From positions 2,666,001 through 2,730,000 of the forward strand of contig NZ_CP151842.1 in assembly GCF_038452265.1 (NCBI RefSeq): a stretch of 64,000 bases of DNA, in the 5' to 3' direction. The stretch is from Vibrio diazotrophicus. Its GTDB lineage: Bacteria > Pseudomonadota > Gammaproteobacteria > Enterobacterales > Vibrionaceae. The notes under the pieces were generated by a model that was not told the origin of the DNA, did not search any database, and worked only from the letters and a program-made list of their open reading frames with translations. The position numbers and the translations under genes were made by a program. Below are positions 52,825 to 62,476 of this stretch, one piece after another. How positions within the stretch are numbered: position 1 is the first letter of the stretch; each line of letters opens with the position of its first letter.

Positions 52825-53254
52825 CTTTTCTCATATCTTGAGATTTATATGTTAAATTTTTGTGATAACAAATAATTTATCATATTGAATTTTATAGACT
52901 ATTTCAGAGTAATCAGTGGTAAATCGCACTCAAAGATGATTTTAGCCCAACAACTTGACCTTTTTCACAATTAGCTATAGGTTGTGAACTCACTGAAAAC
53001 AAACTGCTCAAAATTGTTAAATTTTTAGTCAATTCTTAGTAATAAATATCCAAATAATAACAACAACAATATCCAAACAACTTGCAGTGGCAAAAAGCGA
53101 CAAGTGAATGACCTCCTATGCCCATGAAAATCATCAGTTCTCATGAAAAGGAGCCAAATACCTAGTCAGCAAAGCTGTCACTAAAAGCCGGAAGGGTATA
53201 TAAGAATAGTTAGTCATTTACTGTCTTGTAGACAGAAGCAAAGGGAGAATTGCA
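52825..53254 (+). promoter_or_regulatory. Upstream region of the second gltB
   Basis: About 430 AT-rich bases without a gene. Near the gene there are three short stem-loops: 53113-53153 (CTCCT/AGGAG plus CATGA/TCATG), 53167-53177 (CAGC/GCTG) and 53221-53235 (CTGTCT/AGACAG). Ribosome-binding GGGAG precedes the ATG. The second gltBD therefore has its own promoter. Confidence 0.4.
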
Positions 53255-56200
53255 ATGGCTCTATACGATCCTAGTCTTGAGAAAGACAACTGTGGATTCG
53301 GCTTGATTGCGCACATGGAAGGTCAAGCTAGTCATAAATTGGTTCGCACAGCGATTTCTGCACTCGATCGCATGACACACCGCGGCGGCATCGCAGCCGA
53401 CGGAAAAACCGGTGATGGTTGTGGTCTTCTACTGCAAAAGCCTGACTCTTATCTGCGTTTAATTGCTGAAGAACAAGGTTGGAACCTTGGTAAGCAATAC
53501 GCGATTGGTATGGTGTTTCTCAGCCAAGATCCGGTCAAAGCCCAAACGGCTCGTGACGTCATCAATAAAGAGCTATCGAAAGAAACACTAACGGTATCAG
53601 GTTGGCGCGTTGTTCCGACCAATCCAAAAGTACTGGGACCAATCGCTAACGATTCTGTTCCAGATATCCAACAGATCTTTATCACGGCACCTGCGGGTTG
53701 GCGTGAGCGCGATATTGAGCGTCGTCTGTACATTGCTCGCCGCCGTATCGAAAAACAAATTACTGACGATTCAGATTTCTACATCTGTTCTCTTTCTACA
53801 CAAGTTATTGTTTACAAAGGCTTGTGTATGCCAGCAGATCTACCACGTTTCTATCTGGATCTTGCTGATTTACGTATGGAATCGGCTATCTGTCTGTTCC
53901 ACCAGCGTTTTTCTACCAATACTCAGCCTCGTTGGCCTCTGGCTCAACCTTTCCGTTATCTTGCACACAATGGTGAGATCAATACGATTGACGGTAACCG
54001 CCAATGGGCTCGTGCGCGCGCATACAAATTTGCCTCGCCACTACTACCCGATCTCAGCACAGCAGCACCATTCGTTAACGAAACAGGCTCTGACTCATCA
54101 AGCCTAGATAACATGCTGGACCTTTTCCTTGCAGGCGGTATGGACCTGTTCCGTGCTATGCGTATGCTAGTTCCGCCAGCATGGCAAAATCACCCAGATA
54201 TGGATGAAGATCTGCGCGCATTCTACGACTTCAACTCGAAACATATGGAACCGTGGGATGGTCCGGCAGGTATCGTACTGTCCGATGGTCGCTACGCCGC
54301 ATGTAACTTAGACCGTAACGGTCTGCGCCCAGCTCGCTATGTGATCACCAAAGACAAACTGATCACTCTTGCGTCTGAAGTGGGTATCTGGAACTACGCA
54401 CCTGATGAAGTCGCAGAGAAAGGTCGTGTTGGACCGGGTGAGCTACTGGTTATTGACACGCGCAAAGGCAAATTATGGCAATCAAGCGAGATCGATAACG
54501 ATCTTAAGAGCCGTCACCCTTACAGTGAGTGGATGAAAAACAACGTCTACAAACTGAAATCTTTTGCTGAACTACCCGATGATCAAGTTGGCGAGCGAAA
54601 CTTCGATGAGACGCTGCTAAAAACTTATCAGAAGCAGTTTGCCATGACCAACGAAGAAGTGGATCAAATCCTTCGTGTCTTAGGTGATATGGGCCAAGAA
54701 GCCGTAGGTTCAATGGGTGATGATACCCCTATGGCGGTACTCTCTTCTAAAGAGCGCTTAATCACTGACTACTTCCGTCAAAAATTTGCACAGGTGACTA
54801 ACCCCCCTATCGACCCATTACGTGAAAAACACGTGATGTCGCTGGCGACCAGTATCGGTCAAGAGATGAACGTGTTTAACGAGACCGATGGTCACGCTTA
54901 CCGTGTGACTTTCGACTCTCCGGTTCTGCTCTACTCTGACATGCAGCAGCTACTGACACTGAGTGATCAGCACTACCGCAATACCATTCTGGACATTAAC
55001 TTCGATCCGCAGCAATCAACATTGCAACAAGCGGTGATCGACTTGTGTGACAAAGCGGTAGAAGTGGTTCGAGATGGTACCGTTCTGCTTGTTATTTCTG
55101 ACCGAGCACTCACTAAAGATAAGCTGCCTATTCCTGCGGCTATGGCTGTGGGCGCTATCCACGCTCGTCTGGTTGAAGAGAACCTACGTTGTGATGCCAA
55201 TATCATCGTTGAAACCGCAACGGCACGCGACCCACACCAATTTGCTGTATTAATCGGCTTTGGTGCAACAGCCGTTTATCCGTATCTTGCTTATGAAGTT
55301 CTGGGCAAGATGGTCGATGAAGGCGCGATTGATAAAAGCTACCGCGATGTAATGCAGAACTACCAATACGGCATCAACAAAGGTCTGTATAAGATCATGT
55401 CGAAAATGGGGATTTCTACTGTTGCATCGTACCGCTGTTCACAGTTGTTTGAAGCGGTAGGTCTACACAGTGATGTCGTCGATCTTTGCTTTAAAGGCGT
55501 GAAAACACGCATTCAGGGTGCAAGTTTTGAAGACTTCCAACAAGATCTGTTCAACCTATCACGCAAAGCTTGGGCTACTCGCAAATCAATAGAGCACGGT
55601 GGCTTACTCAAGTACGTTCATGGTGGTGAATACCATGCTTACAACCCAGATGTGGTAGGTACTCTGCAAAAAGCCGTGAAGTCCGGCGAAAGCACTGACT
55701 ATCAAAGTTTTGCTAAACAGGTTAACGAAAGACCAGCGGCGATGCTGCGTGACCTGTTGAAGCTGAAAAAATCAGATAAACCACTACCACTTGAGAAGAT
55801 TGAACCAGCAACTGAGCTATTCAAACGCTTTGACTCAGCCGCGATGTCTATCGGTGCTCTGAGCCCAGAAGCGCACGAAGCGCTAGCAACGGCGATGAAC
55901 CGCTTAGGTGGTTTCTCGAACTCTGGTGAAGGTGGTGAAGATCCACGTCGTTTTGGTACAGAACGTAACTCTCGTATTAAGCAGGTCGCTTCTGGTCGTT
56001 TTGGCGTAACACCGCACTACTTAACCAATGCGGACGTATTGCAGATCAAAGTCGCTCAAGGTGCGAAACCGGGTGAAGGTGGTCAGCTACCGGGTCATAA
56101 AGTAACCGCTGAAATAGCCAAACTTCGTCACTCTGTACAAGGTGTAACCCTGATTTCACCACCACCACACCACGATATTTACTCTATCGAAGACTTGGCA

Positions 56201-57718
56201 CAGCTTATCTTCGACTTGAAGCAAGTGAACCCGAAAGCCTTGGTATCGGTAAAACTGGTTTCTGAACCGGGCGTTGGCACTATCGCGACAGGTGTAGCGA
56301 AAGCTTACGCTGACTTAATTACTATCTCAGGATATGACGGTGGTACTGCAGCGAGTCCGCTAACATCAGTCAAATACGCGGGTAGCCCATGGGAACTTGG
56401 TCTTGCTGAAACGCAGCAAGCGCTGGTTGCCAACGGTCTTCGTCATAAGATCCGCCTACAAGTCGATGGCGGTTTAAAAACTGGTCTGGATGTGATCAAA
56501 GGTGCGATCTTAGGTGCTGAAAGCTTTGGTTTTGGTACCGGCCCTATGGTTGCTATGGGTTGTAAGTTCCTGCGTATCTGTCACCTAAATAACTGTGCAA
56601 CAGGGGTAGCAACCCAAGACGAAACGCTACGTAGAGACTACTTCAAAGGTCTGCCTGAGATGGTGATCAACTACTTCACAGGCATTGCTGAAGAAGTACG
56701 TGGATACTTGGCTGAACTCGGTGTTGAGAAACTAACAGATCTGATTGGTCGTACTGACCTGCTAGAAGCGGTTCAGGGTTTAACAGCGAAACAGAGTAAG
56801 TTGGATCTATCCGGCATTCTGGAAGCTCCGGTATCTCCTCAAGGGCTGCCACTAAGCTGCACAGAACCAAATACACCGTTTGATAAAGGCGTTCTCAACC
56901 AGAAAATCGTTGAAGATGCGATTGAAGCAGTAGAGAAGCAACAATCCATCGAGCTTTACTACGATGTGATCAACACAGACCGCTCTGTGGGTGCTCGTCT
57001 GTCGGGTGAAATCGCTAAACGTTACGGTAACGCAGGTCTTGCTGGCTCACCGATTAAGGTGGTACTAGACGGTACTGCGGGTCAATCTTTCGGTGTGTGG
57101 AACGCTGGCGGTGTAGAACTGTATCTCACTGGTGATGCGAACGACTACGTGGGTAAAGGCATGGCTGGCGGTAAGATTGTTATCAAACCGCATTTAGGTA
57201 CTGCATTTAGCTGTAACGAAGCCACTATTATCGGTAACACCTGTTTATACGGCGCGACAGGCGGAAAACTGTTTGCTGCGGGTAAAGCCGGTGAACGTTT
57301 CGCAGTACGTAACTCAGGCACCATCAGCGTGATTGAAGGCGCTGGTGACAATGCTTGTGAATATATGACAGGCGGTATCGTCGCGATTCTTGGCGCAACA
57401 GGCGTAAACTTTGGCGCAGGTATGACTGGCGGTTTTGCCTACGTTCTTGATGAGAACGGCGATTTCCAAGGTCGTGTCAACGAGGAATCTGTTGAAGCCT
57501 TATCACTGAAAGATCTCTATATCCATCAAGAGCATCTGCGTGGACTTATCGCAGAGCACTTAGAAGAGACAGGTTCTGCTCACGCAGAAAACATTTTAGC
57601 GAACTTTGATGAATGGATTCCGAAGTTCTACTTAATCAAACCACAGGCAGCGGATCTACAAACCCTATTGGGTCACCAAAGCCGTAGCGCTGCAGAACTA
57701 CGTGTTCAAGCACAATAA
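53255..57718 (+). CDS. gltB: Glutamate synthase large subunit, second copy (E. coli type)
   Basis: Second, distinct GOGAT alpha subunit, 1487 residues. The N-terminal Cys nucleophile is Cys13 in EKDNCGFGLIAH, close to E. coli GltB. The synthase domain has SGEGGEDPRRFG, GAKPGEGGQLPGHK and PPPHHDIYSIED. The iron-sulfur cysteines are in LRICHLNNCATGVATQ. It differs from the first copy throughout, so this is an old paralogue or separately acquired pair, not a recent duplication. It is followed by its own gltD after 18 bases. Confidence 0.95.
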   Translation: MALYDPSLEKDNCGFGLIAHMEGQASHKLVRTAISALDRMTHRGGIAADGKTGDGCGLLLQKPDSYLRLIAEEQGWNLGKQYAIGMVFLSQDPVKAQTARDVINKELSKETLTVSGWRVVPTNPKVLGPIANDSVPDIQQIFITAPAGWRERDIERRLYIARRRIEKQITDDSDFYICSLSTQVIVYKGLCMPADLPRFYLDLADLRMESAICLFHQRFSTNTQPRWPLAQPFRYLAHNGEINTIDGNRQWARARAYKFASPLLPDLSTAAPFVNETGSDSSSLDNMLDLFLAGGMDLFRAMRMLVPPAWQNHPDMDEDLRAFYDFNSKHMEPWDGPAGIVLSDGRYAACNLDRNGLRPARYVITKDKLITLASEVGIWNYAPDEVAEKGRVGPGELLVIDTRKGKLWQSSEIDNDLKSRHPYSEWMKNNVYKLKSFAELPDDQVGERNFDETLLKTYQKQFAMTNEEVDQILRVLGDMGQEAVGSMGDDTPMAVLSSKERLITDYFRQKFAQVTNPPIDPLREKHVMSLATSIGQEMNVFNETDGHAYRVTFDSPVLLYSDMQQLLTLSDQHYRNTILDINFDPQQSTLQQAVIDLCDKAVEVVRDGTVLLVISDRALTKDKLPIPAAMAVGAIHARLVEENLRCDANIIVETATARDPHQFAVLIGFGATAVYPYLAYEVLGKMVDEGAIDKSYRDVMQNYQYGINKGLYKIMSKMGISTVASYRCSQLFEAVGLHSDVVDLCFKGVKTRIQGASFEDFQQDLFNLSRKAWATRKSIEHGGLLKYVHGGEYHAYNPDVVGTLQKAVKSGESTDYQSFAKQVNERPAAMLRDLLKLKKSDKPLPLEKIEPATELFKRFDSAAMSIGALSPEAHEALATAMNRLGGFSNSGEGGEDPRRFGTERNSRIKQVASGRFGVTPHYLTNADVLQIKVAQGAKPGEGGQLPGHKVTAEIAKLRHSVQGVTLISPPPHHDIYSIEDLAQLIFDLKQVNPKALVSVKLVSEPGVGTIATGVAKAYADLITISGYDGGTAASPLTSVKYAGSPWELGLAETQQALVANGLRHKIRLQVDGGLKTGLDVIKGAILGAESFGFGTGPMVAMGCKFLRICHLNNCATGVATQDETLRRDYFKGLPEMVINYFTGIAEEVRGYLAELGVEKLTDLIGRTDLLEAVQGLTAKQSKLDLSGILEAPVSPQGLPLSCTEPNTPFDKGVLNQKIVEDAIEAVEKQQSIELYYDVINTDRSVGARLSGEIAKRYGNAGLAGSPIKVVLDGTAGQSFGVWNAGGVELYLTGDANDYVGKGMAGGKIVIKPHLGTAFSCNEATIIGNTCLYGATGGKLFAAGKAGERFAVRNSGTISVIEGAGDNACEYMTGGIVAILGATGVNFGAGMTGGFAYVLDENGDFQGRVNEESVEALSLKDLYIHQEHLRGLIAEHLEETGSAHAENILANFDEWIPKFYLIKPQAADLQTLLGHQSRSAAELRVQAQ

Positions 57719-57736
57719 TTGGAAGGAGCCAGATTT

Positions 57737-59149
57737 ATGAGCCAGAACGTATACCAATTTATTGATGTTAACCGTGTTGACCCGGCAAAAAAGCCGCTCA
57801 ACATCCGTAAAATTGAATTCGTAGAAATTTACGAACCTTTCACTAAGCAGCAGGCGACAGCGCAAGCTGACCGCTGCTTGGATTGTGGTAACCCGTACTG
57901 TGAGTGGAAATGTCCGGTTCACAACTACATTCCACAATGGCTGAAACTTGCCAATGAAGGTCGTATTTTGGAAGCCGCTGATCTTGCGCACCAAACCAAC
58001 AGCTTGCCTGAAGTGTGTGGCCGTGTGTGTCCACAAGACCGCTTATGTGAAGGGTCATGCACTCTGAACGACGATTTCGGCGCGGTGACAATCGGTAATA
58101 TTGAAAAATACATCACCGATACCGCGTTTGAAATGGGCTGGAAACCGGATATGTCGCACGTTGAGTGGACAGACAAAAAAGTAGCCATCATCGGTGCGGG
58201 TCCGGCAGGTCTTGCAGCAGCAGATATTTTAGTACGTAACGGCGTGAAACCTGTGGTGTTTGACCGTTACCCTGAAATTGGTGGCTTGCTGACTTTCGGT
58301 ATCCCTTCTTTCAAGCTGGAAAAAGGGGTAATGGAAAACCGCCGCCGCGTGTTCACTGAAATGGGCGTTGAGTTCCGCATGAACGTGGAAGTAGGCAAAG
58401 ATGTTCAGTTGCAAGATCTGATCAACGAATACGATGCTGTGTTCCTTGGTGTAGGTACTTACAAATACATGCGTGCAGGCTTAGAAAACGAAGATGCACA
58501 AGGTGTATTTGACGCACTGCCTTTCCTAATTTCAAACACTTACAAAGTGATGGACTTGCCAAGCGATCAACCATTCATCGATATGGCTGATAAAAAAGTG
58601 GTCGTTCTTGGCGGTGGTGATACAGCGATGGATTGTGTACGAACTTCAATTCGTCAAAATGCTTCACGCGTTATCTGTGCTTACCGTCGTGATGAAGAAA
58701 ACATGCCTGGCTCTCGCCGCGAAGTGAAAAACGCGAAAGAAGAAGGTGTGGAATTCATGTTCAACCTTCAACCTCTGGGAATTGAAGTTGATGCGTCTGG
58801 TAAAGTAACCGGCGTAAAAGTGGTTCAGACCGCTTTAGGTGAACCTGACGAAGCGGGTCGTCGCCGACCTGAACCAGTAGCAGGGAGTGAACATGTGCTT
58901 GAAGCTGATGCTGTCATCATGGCATTTGGTTTCCAACCTCATCAAATGAGCTGGTTAGAACCGCACGGCGTAGAACTGGATCAATGGGGTCGAATCAAAG
59001 CCCCTTCAGAGCAGTCATTTAAGTTCCAGACAACGAACGAAAAAATCTTTGCGGGCGGAGATGCCGTTCGAGGCTCAGACCTTGTGGTAACCGCAATCGA
59101 TGAAGGCCGTAAAGCCGCTGATGGCATTCTCGATTACTTGAATATTTAA
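57737..59149 (+). CDS. gltD: Glutamate synthase small subunit, second copy
   Basis: FAD-dependent beta subunit of the second GOGAT, 470 residues from ATG 57737, which has AAGGAG upstream. Cluster cysteines are in CLDCGNPYCEWKCPVHN and CGRVCPQDRLCEGSC. The FAD motif is IIGAGPAGLAAAD and the NADPH motif VVLGGGDTAMDCVRTS. It starts MSQNVYQFIDVNRVDPAKK, as in E. coli GltD. The six codons before the ATG in frame are not conserved. A strong terminator follows. Confidence 0.95.
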   Translation: MSQNVYQFIDVNRVDPAKKPLNIRKIEFVEIYEPFTKQQATAQADRCLDCGNPYCEWKCPVHNYIPQWLKLANEGRILEAADLAHQTNSLPEVCGRVCPQDRLCEGSCTLNDDFGAVTIGNIEKYITDTAFEMGWKPDMSHVEWTDKKVAIIGAGPAGLAAADILVRNGVKPVVFDRYPEIGGLLTFGIPSFKLEKGVMENRRRVFTEMGVEFRMNVEVGKDVQLQDLINEYDAVFLGVGTYKYMRAGLENEDAQGVFDALPFLISNTYKVMDLPSDQPFIDMADKKVVVLGGGDTAMDCVRTSIRQNASRVICAYRRDEENMPGSRREVKNAKEEGVEFMFNLQPLGIEVDASGKVTGVKVVQTALGEPDEAGRRRPEPVAGSEHVLEADAVIMAFGFQPHQMSWLEPHGVELDQWGRIKAPSEQSFKFQTTNEKIFAGGDAVRGSDLVVTAIDEGRKAADGILDYLNI

Positions 59150-59163
59150 GTAATTTGGTTTTG

Positions 59164-59197
59164 AAAAAAGGATCCCTCTCAACATGGATCCTTTTTT
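59164..59197 (+). terminator. Terminator after the second gltD
   Basis: A 12-bp perfect stem (AAAAAAGGATCC with GGATCCTTTTTT) with a 10-base loop, followed by T-rich sequence. Confidence 0.88.
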
Positions 59198-59347
59198 ATT
59201 TATATAATCGCAAATTATTTTCTGTGACCATTCATAATCCTCTAAAACTAAACAGCGTGAATGAGTCTAATATGTAGAATGACTTTCCCCCGAAGAGCTA
59301 GGAGAGTACGATCCAGCTATTGGGGATACGACGAATAGGGTTTGCAG

Positions 59348-59782
59348 ATGTATAAGGTTCTAATTGTTATTCTTTCAACAGTACTATTGAGTGCTTGTAG
59401 CAAAGGAGTTCCTCCGATGGTCGATCGCACACATTCTCCTTGTGGCAATAAACCCAATTGCGTTTCCACCGCTGAAACAAGAGAAAAATATAAGCTGGCT
59501 CCATTTTTATTACGCTCTGGTGTAACACTGGAGCAGGTTGAACGCGTAGCTTTAACGCTTTCTGGCGCCCAAACCGCAGAGAAAACTGATAACTATCTTC
59601 GAATCGAATGCACTTCAAGTATTATGCGTTTTGTTGATGACCTTGAGCTGAAGATTGAAGATGGTCATCTGTTGGTGCGTTCTGAATCTCGCGTTGGTTA
59701 CAGTGATTTCGGGGTAAACCGTCGTAGAGCTGCCGAACTAAGAGAAAACCTTACCCTAGCAGGGCTGATATTTGAGCCATAG
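59348..59782 (+). CDS. DUF1499 domain-containing lipoprotein
   Basis: A 144-residue protein with a signal peptide and lipobox LLSAC (Cys at about residue 17), so probably membrane anchored. The rest is a DUF1499 domain: HSPCGNKPNCVSTAET near the N-terminus, then beta strands including SSIMRFVDDLELKI and the signature SESRVGYSDFGVNRRRAAEL. Function unknown. ATG 59348 is preferred over TTG 59342. It stands alone between the gltBD operon and mtnN. Confidence 0.87.
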   Translation: MYKVLIVILSTVLLSACSKGVPPMVDRTHSPCGNKPNCVSTAETREKYKLAPFLLRSGVTLEQVERVALTLSGAQTAEKTDNYLRIECTSSIMRFVDDLELKIEDGHLLVRSESRVGYSDFGVNRRRAAELRENLTLAGLIFEP

Positions 59783-59907
59783 ATCTTAGCTGAGTGAGTT
59801 GAAATCAGAGTTCAATAAGATAAGCAGTCGAATCTCGATAAATTGCCTAATCTCATGATAAACTTCAGGCAATTTTTACACTTAATAACTTTTAAAAGAG
59901 ATACTCC

Positions 59908-60618
59908 ATGAAAATTGGCATCATCGGCGCGATGCAACAAGAAGTCGCAATTCTAAAAGACGCTCTTGAGCAATGTCAGGAAGTCAGCAAAGGCGGCTGT
60001 ACTTATTACTCAGGTAGCATTCACGGCGTTGATGTCGTTTTACTTCAATCTGGTATCGGCAAAGTAGCAGCAGCGATTGGTACAACAATTCTTCTAGACG
60101 AATACCAACCAGACGTGGTTATCAACACGGGTTCTGCGGGTGGTTTTGACTCAAGCCTAACTATGGGTGATGTGGTTATTTCAACAGAAGTACGCCATCA
60201 CGACGCAGACGTAACCGCATTTGGTTATGAAATGGGACAGATGGCAGGTCAGCCTGCAGCATTTGCGGCAGACGAAAAACTGATGGCTGTGGCAGAGAAA
60301 GCGCTTGAATCTATCTCTAACGAAACCAACACTGAAAAACATGCTGTACGCGGTTTGATTTGTACTGGCGACGCTTTCGTTTGTACTGCTGAACGACAAG
60401 ACTTCATTCGTAAACACTTCCCTTCTGTTATTGCAGTTGAAATGGAAGCGTCTGCAATTGCTCAGACGTGTCACCAATTCCAAGTACCATTTGTTGTGGT
60501 TCGTGCAATCTCTGACGTAGCTGACAAAGAATCGCCAATGTCATTTGATGAGTTCCTTCCGCTAGCAGCGCAAAGCTCATCAGAAATGGTGCTAAAAATG
60601 GTTGAGTTGCTAAAGTAA
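59908..60618 (+). CDS. mtnN: 5'-methylthioadenosine/S-adenosylhomocysteine nucleosidase
   Basis: Hydrolyses MTA and SAH, removing SAM by-products and making S-ribosylhomocysteine for autoinducer-2 synthesis. It has 236 residues (E. coli 232) and begins MKIGIIGAMQQEVAILKDAL. Active-site pieces are INTGSAGGF, the catalytic Glu in VAVEMEASAIAQTCH, and the catalytic Asp in AISDVADKESP. It starts a probable operon with cbiB and btuF, with a gap of 13 bases to cbiB. Confidence 0.96.
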   Translation: MKIGIIGAMQQEVAILKDALEQCQEVSKGGCTYYSGSIHGVDVVLLQSGIGKVAAAIGTTILLDEYQPDVVINTGSAGGFDSSLTMGDVVISTEVRHHDADVTAFGYEMGQMAGQPAAFAADEKLMAVAEKALESISNETNTEKHAVRGLICTGDAFVCTAERQDFIRKHFPSVIAVEMEASAIAQTCHQFQVPFVVVRAISDVADKESPMSFDEFLPLAAQSSSEMVLKMVELLK

Positions 60619-60631
60619 CCAACTCATATCC

Positions 60632-61585
60632 ATGAACGAAATCATTTCGACCGTTTATGCTGAAGGTGCGCTCCTCATTATGTGGGGCGCACTTTTGCTG
60701 CATTACATTCTGCCGATTCCGAGAGCTTCTCACCCTGCAATTTTGTGGCACAAGTTTGCTGAAGTTCTCGCTGACAAAGTCAATACCAACAACAATTACT
60801 CTCAAAGTATCATTTCCGGCACACTAGCTTGGCTGCTAATGATCATCCCTGCACTGCTGTTCTGTATCGCATTAAAACCTCTTGTCTGGCAGCCGCAACT
60901 CTATGAATTAGCACTACTGATCTTGGCTTTAGATTGGCGCAATAACGGCCAACTCGCGAACAAATTAGGTAAGGCCTTGGCAAAAGAGGACAAAGTAGGT
61001 GCTCGTAAACTGCTTGAACCTTTTGTGAATAGAGAAACCAGCACCCTATCTACTGTAGGACTGGGCAAGGCAGGTGCTGAGACCATTATTGTAGGTTATG
61101 GCCGTAACGTTGCTGCCGTGCTTTTTTGGTATGCTTTATTGGGTGCAACAGGGGCATTTATCTATCGATTAATGGCTGAACTTGCTCGCGCTTGGTCGCC
61201 TTCTCGTTCTCAGTTCAATCCTTTTGGATTGCCAATTGTTCGCACTATCGCAATATTAGATTATGTACCATTAAGACTGTTTAGTTTGTTCATTACGTTA
61301 GGCAATAACTCGGGTAAAGCTCTGCAAACCATCAAAACTCAGAGCCGTTCTTGGCCACTACCTGGCCCCGCTTGGCTACTCTGCGCAATCGGAGGGAAGC
61401 TCGAATTGGCTTTGGGTGGCCCTGCAATCTACGGGGAACAAAAAGTAGTGCGAGCTAAGATAGGTGGTCGTATTGTTCCTTCTGCACTGCACTTGTCTCA
61501 AATACATAGCTTGATCGCTTGGCGACTCTTTCTATGGATTTTTATCGAAAGCCTTCTGCTTCTCGTCATTCATAAAGGAATATAA
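60632..61585 (+). CDS. CbiB/CobD family cobalamin biosynthesis membrane protein
   Basis: A 317-residue integral membrane protein of the CbiB/CobD family, which attach aminopropanol phosphate to adenosylcobyric acid. Several hydrophobic segments flank a conserved cytoplasmic part (LDWRNNGQLANKLGKALAKED and NRETSTLSTVGLGKAGAETI) and GGKLELALGGPAIYGEQKV. Its family is fairly clear, but divergence from canonical CbiB means the exact reaction is uncertain. It lies between mtnN and btuF, adjacent to the B12-binding protein gene by one base, consistent with cobinamide salvage. Confidence 0.75.
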   Translation: MNEIISTVYAEGALLIMWGALLLHYILPIPRASHPAILWHKFAEVLADKVNTNNNYSQSIISGTLAWLLMIIPALLFCIALKPLVWQPQLYELALLILALDWRNNGQLANKLGKALAKEDKVGARKLLEPFVNRETSTLSTVGLGKAGAETIIVGYGRNVAAVLFWYALLGATGAFIYRLMAELARAWSPSRSQFNPFGLPIVRTIAILDYVPLRLFSLFITLGNNSGKALQTIKTQSRSWPLPGPAWLLCAIGGKLELALGGPAIYGEQKVVRAKIGGRIVPSALHLSQIHSLIAWRLFLWIFIESLLLLVIHKGI

Positions 61586-62410
61586 ATGCGTTTTTGGTCA
61601 CTCGCCTTCACTGCTTTACTACTTGCATCACCCACTCAAGCAGACCAATCGGTTCAGCGCATTATCAGCCTAGCTCCACATGCAACAGAGTTAGCCTTTG
61701 CCGCTGGTTTGGGCAATAAACTTGTCGGCGCAACGGATTACAGTGATTATCCAGAGGAAGCCAAAAGCATAGAGAGAGTTGCGAACTATCAGGGTATTAA
61801 GTTAGAGCGGATCATAGCGCTTAAACCTGATCTGATTATCGCTTGGCCGAAAGGTAACCCCGCTAAAGAGATAGCCAAACTTAAGCAGCTCGGTTTCACG
61901 TTTTACAATTCCCAAGTCAATACACTTGACGATATTGCCTCCAATATTGAAGCTCTCAGTCAATACGCAGATGACCCACAACAAGGGAAACAGGCAGCTA
62001 AAGCATTCCGTGAACGTTTGAATACACTGACGTCTGAGCTCTCAGGAGCCACACCTGTTCGCTATTTTTATCAACTCAGTGAAAAACCAATCATCACTTT
62101 GGCACAAGACAGTTGGCCAAGTGAGGTATTTCGTTTTTGCGGTGGCGAAAACATCTTTGAGAACAGTTCGACACCATATCCTCAAGTTGGGATCGAGCAA
62201 GTTCTGGTCGCTCAACCAGATGTTATTTTCACCTCTGCACACGCCATTGCTAACGGAAACATGTGGCTAAGTTGGAAAGATGAAATTCCAGCAGTCAAAC
62301 AGGGGCATGTTTGGTCTCTCAATTCAGACTGGATCAATCGCTCAACGCCTCGCACACTCAACGCGATTGAAGAAGTTTGTCACTACTTTGAGCAAGTAAG
62401 AAACAATTAA
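61586..62410 (+). CDS. btuF: Vitamin B12 ABC transporter periplasmic binding protein
   Basis: Binds cobalamin in the periplasm and delivers it to BtuCD. It has 274 residues and a signal peptide (about residues 1-20, ending ASPTQA). The mature part shows RIISLAPHATELAFAAGLGNKLVGA, PDLIIAWPKGNPAKE, and the Trp-rich C-terminal lobe. E. coli btuF lies downstream of mtnN (pfs), as here, but without cbiB between. Its start follows cbiB directly. btuC and btuD are not in this window. Confidence 0.93.
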   Translation: MRFWSLAFTALLLASPTQADQSVQRIISLAPHATELAFAAGLGNKLVGATDYSDYPEEAKSIERVANYQGIKLERIIALKPDLIIAWPKGNPAKEIAKLKQLGFTFYNSQVNTLDDIASNIEALSQYADDPQQGKQAAKAFRERLNTLTSELSGATPVRYFYQLSEKPIITLAQDSWPSEVFRFCGGENIFENSSTPYPQVGIEQVLVAQPDVIFTSAHAIANGNMWLSWKDEIPAVKQGHVWSLNSDWINRSTPRTLNAIEEVCHYFEQVRNN

Positions 62411-62476
62411 CAGCTCGATAAAAAAGTCTTACAATCCACCACCTTTCGATAAACCTATTTTTGGTAGCGCATAACA

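Noticed and set aside
53160..53250. c-di-GMP (GEMM) riboswitch before the second gltB
   Set aside because: CAGCAAAGCTG and AAAGCCGG recall parts of GEMM but the conserved junction sequences and order are missing.
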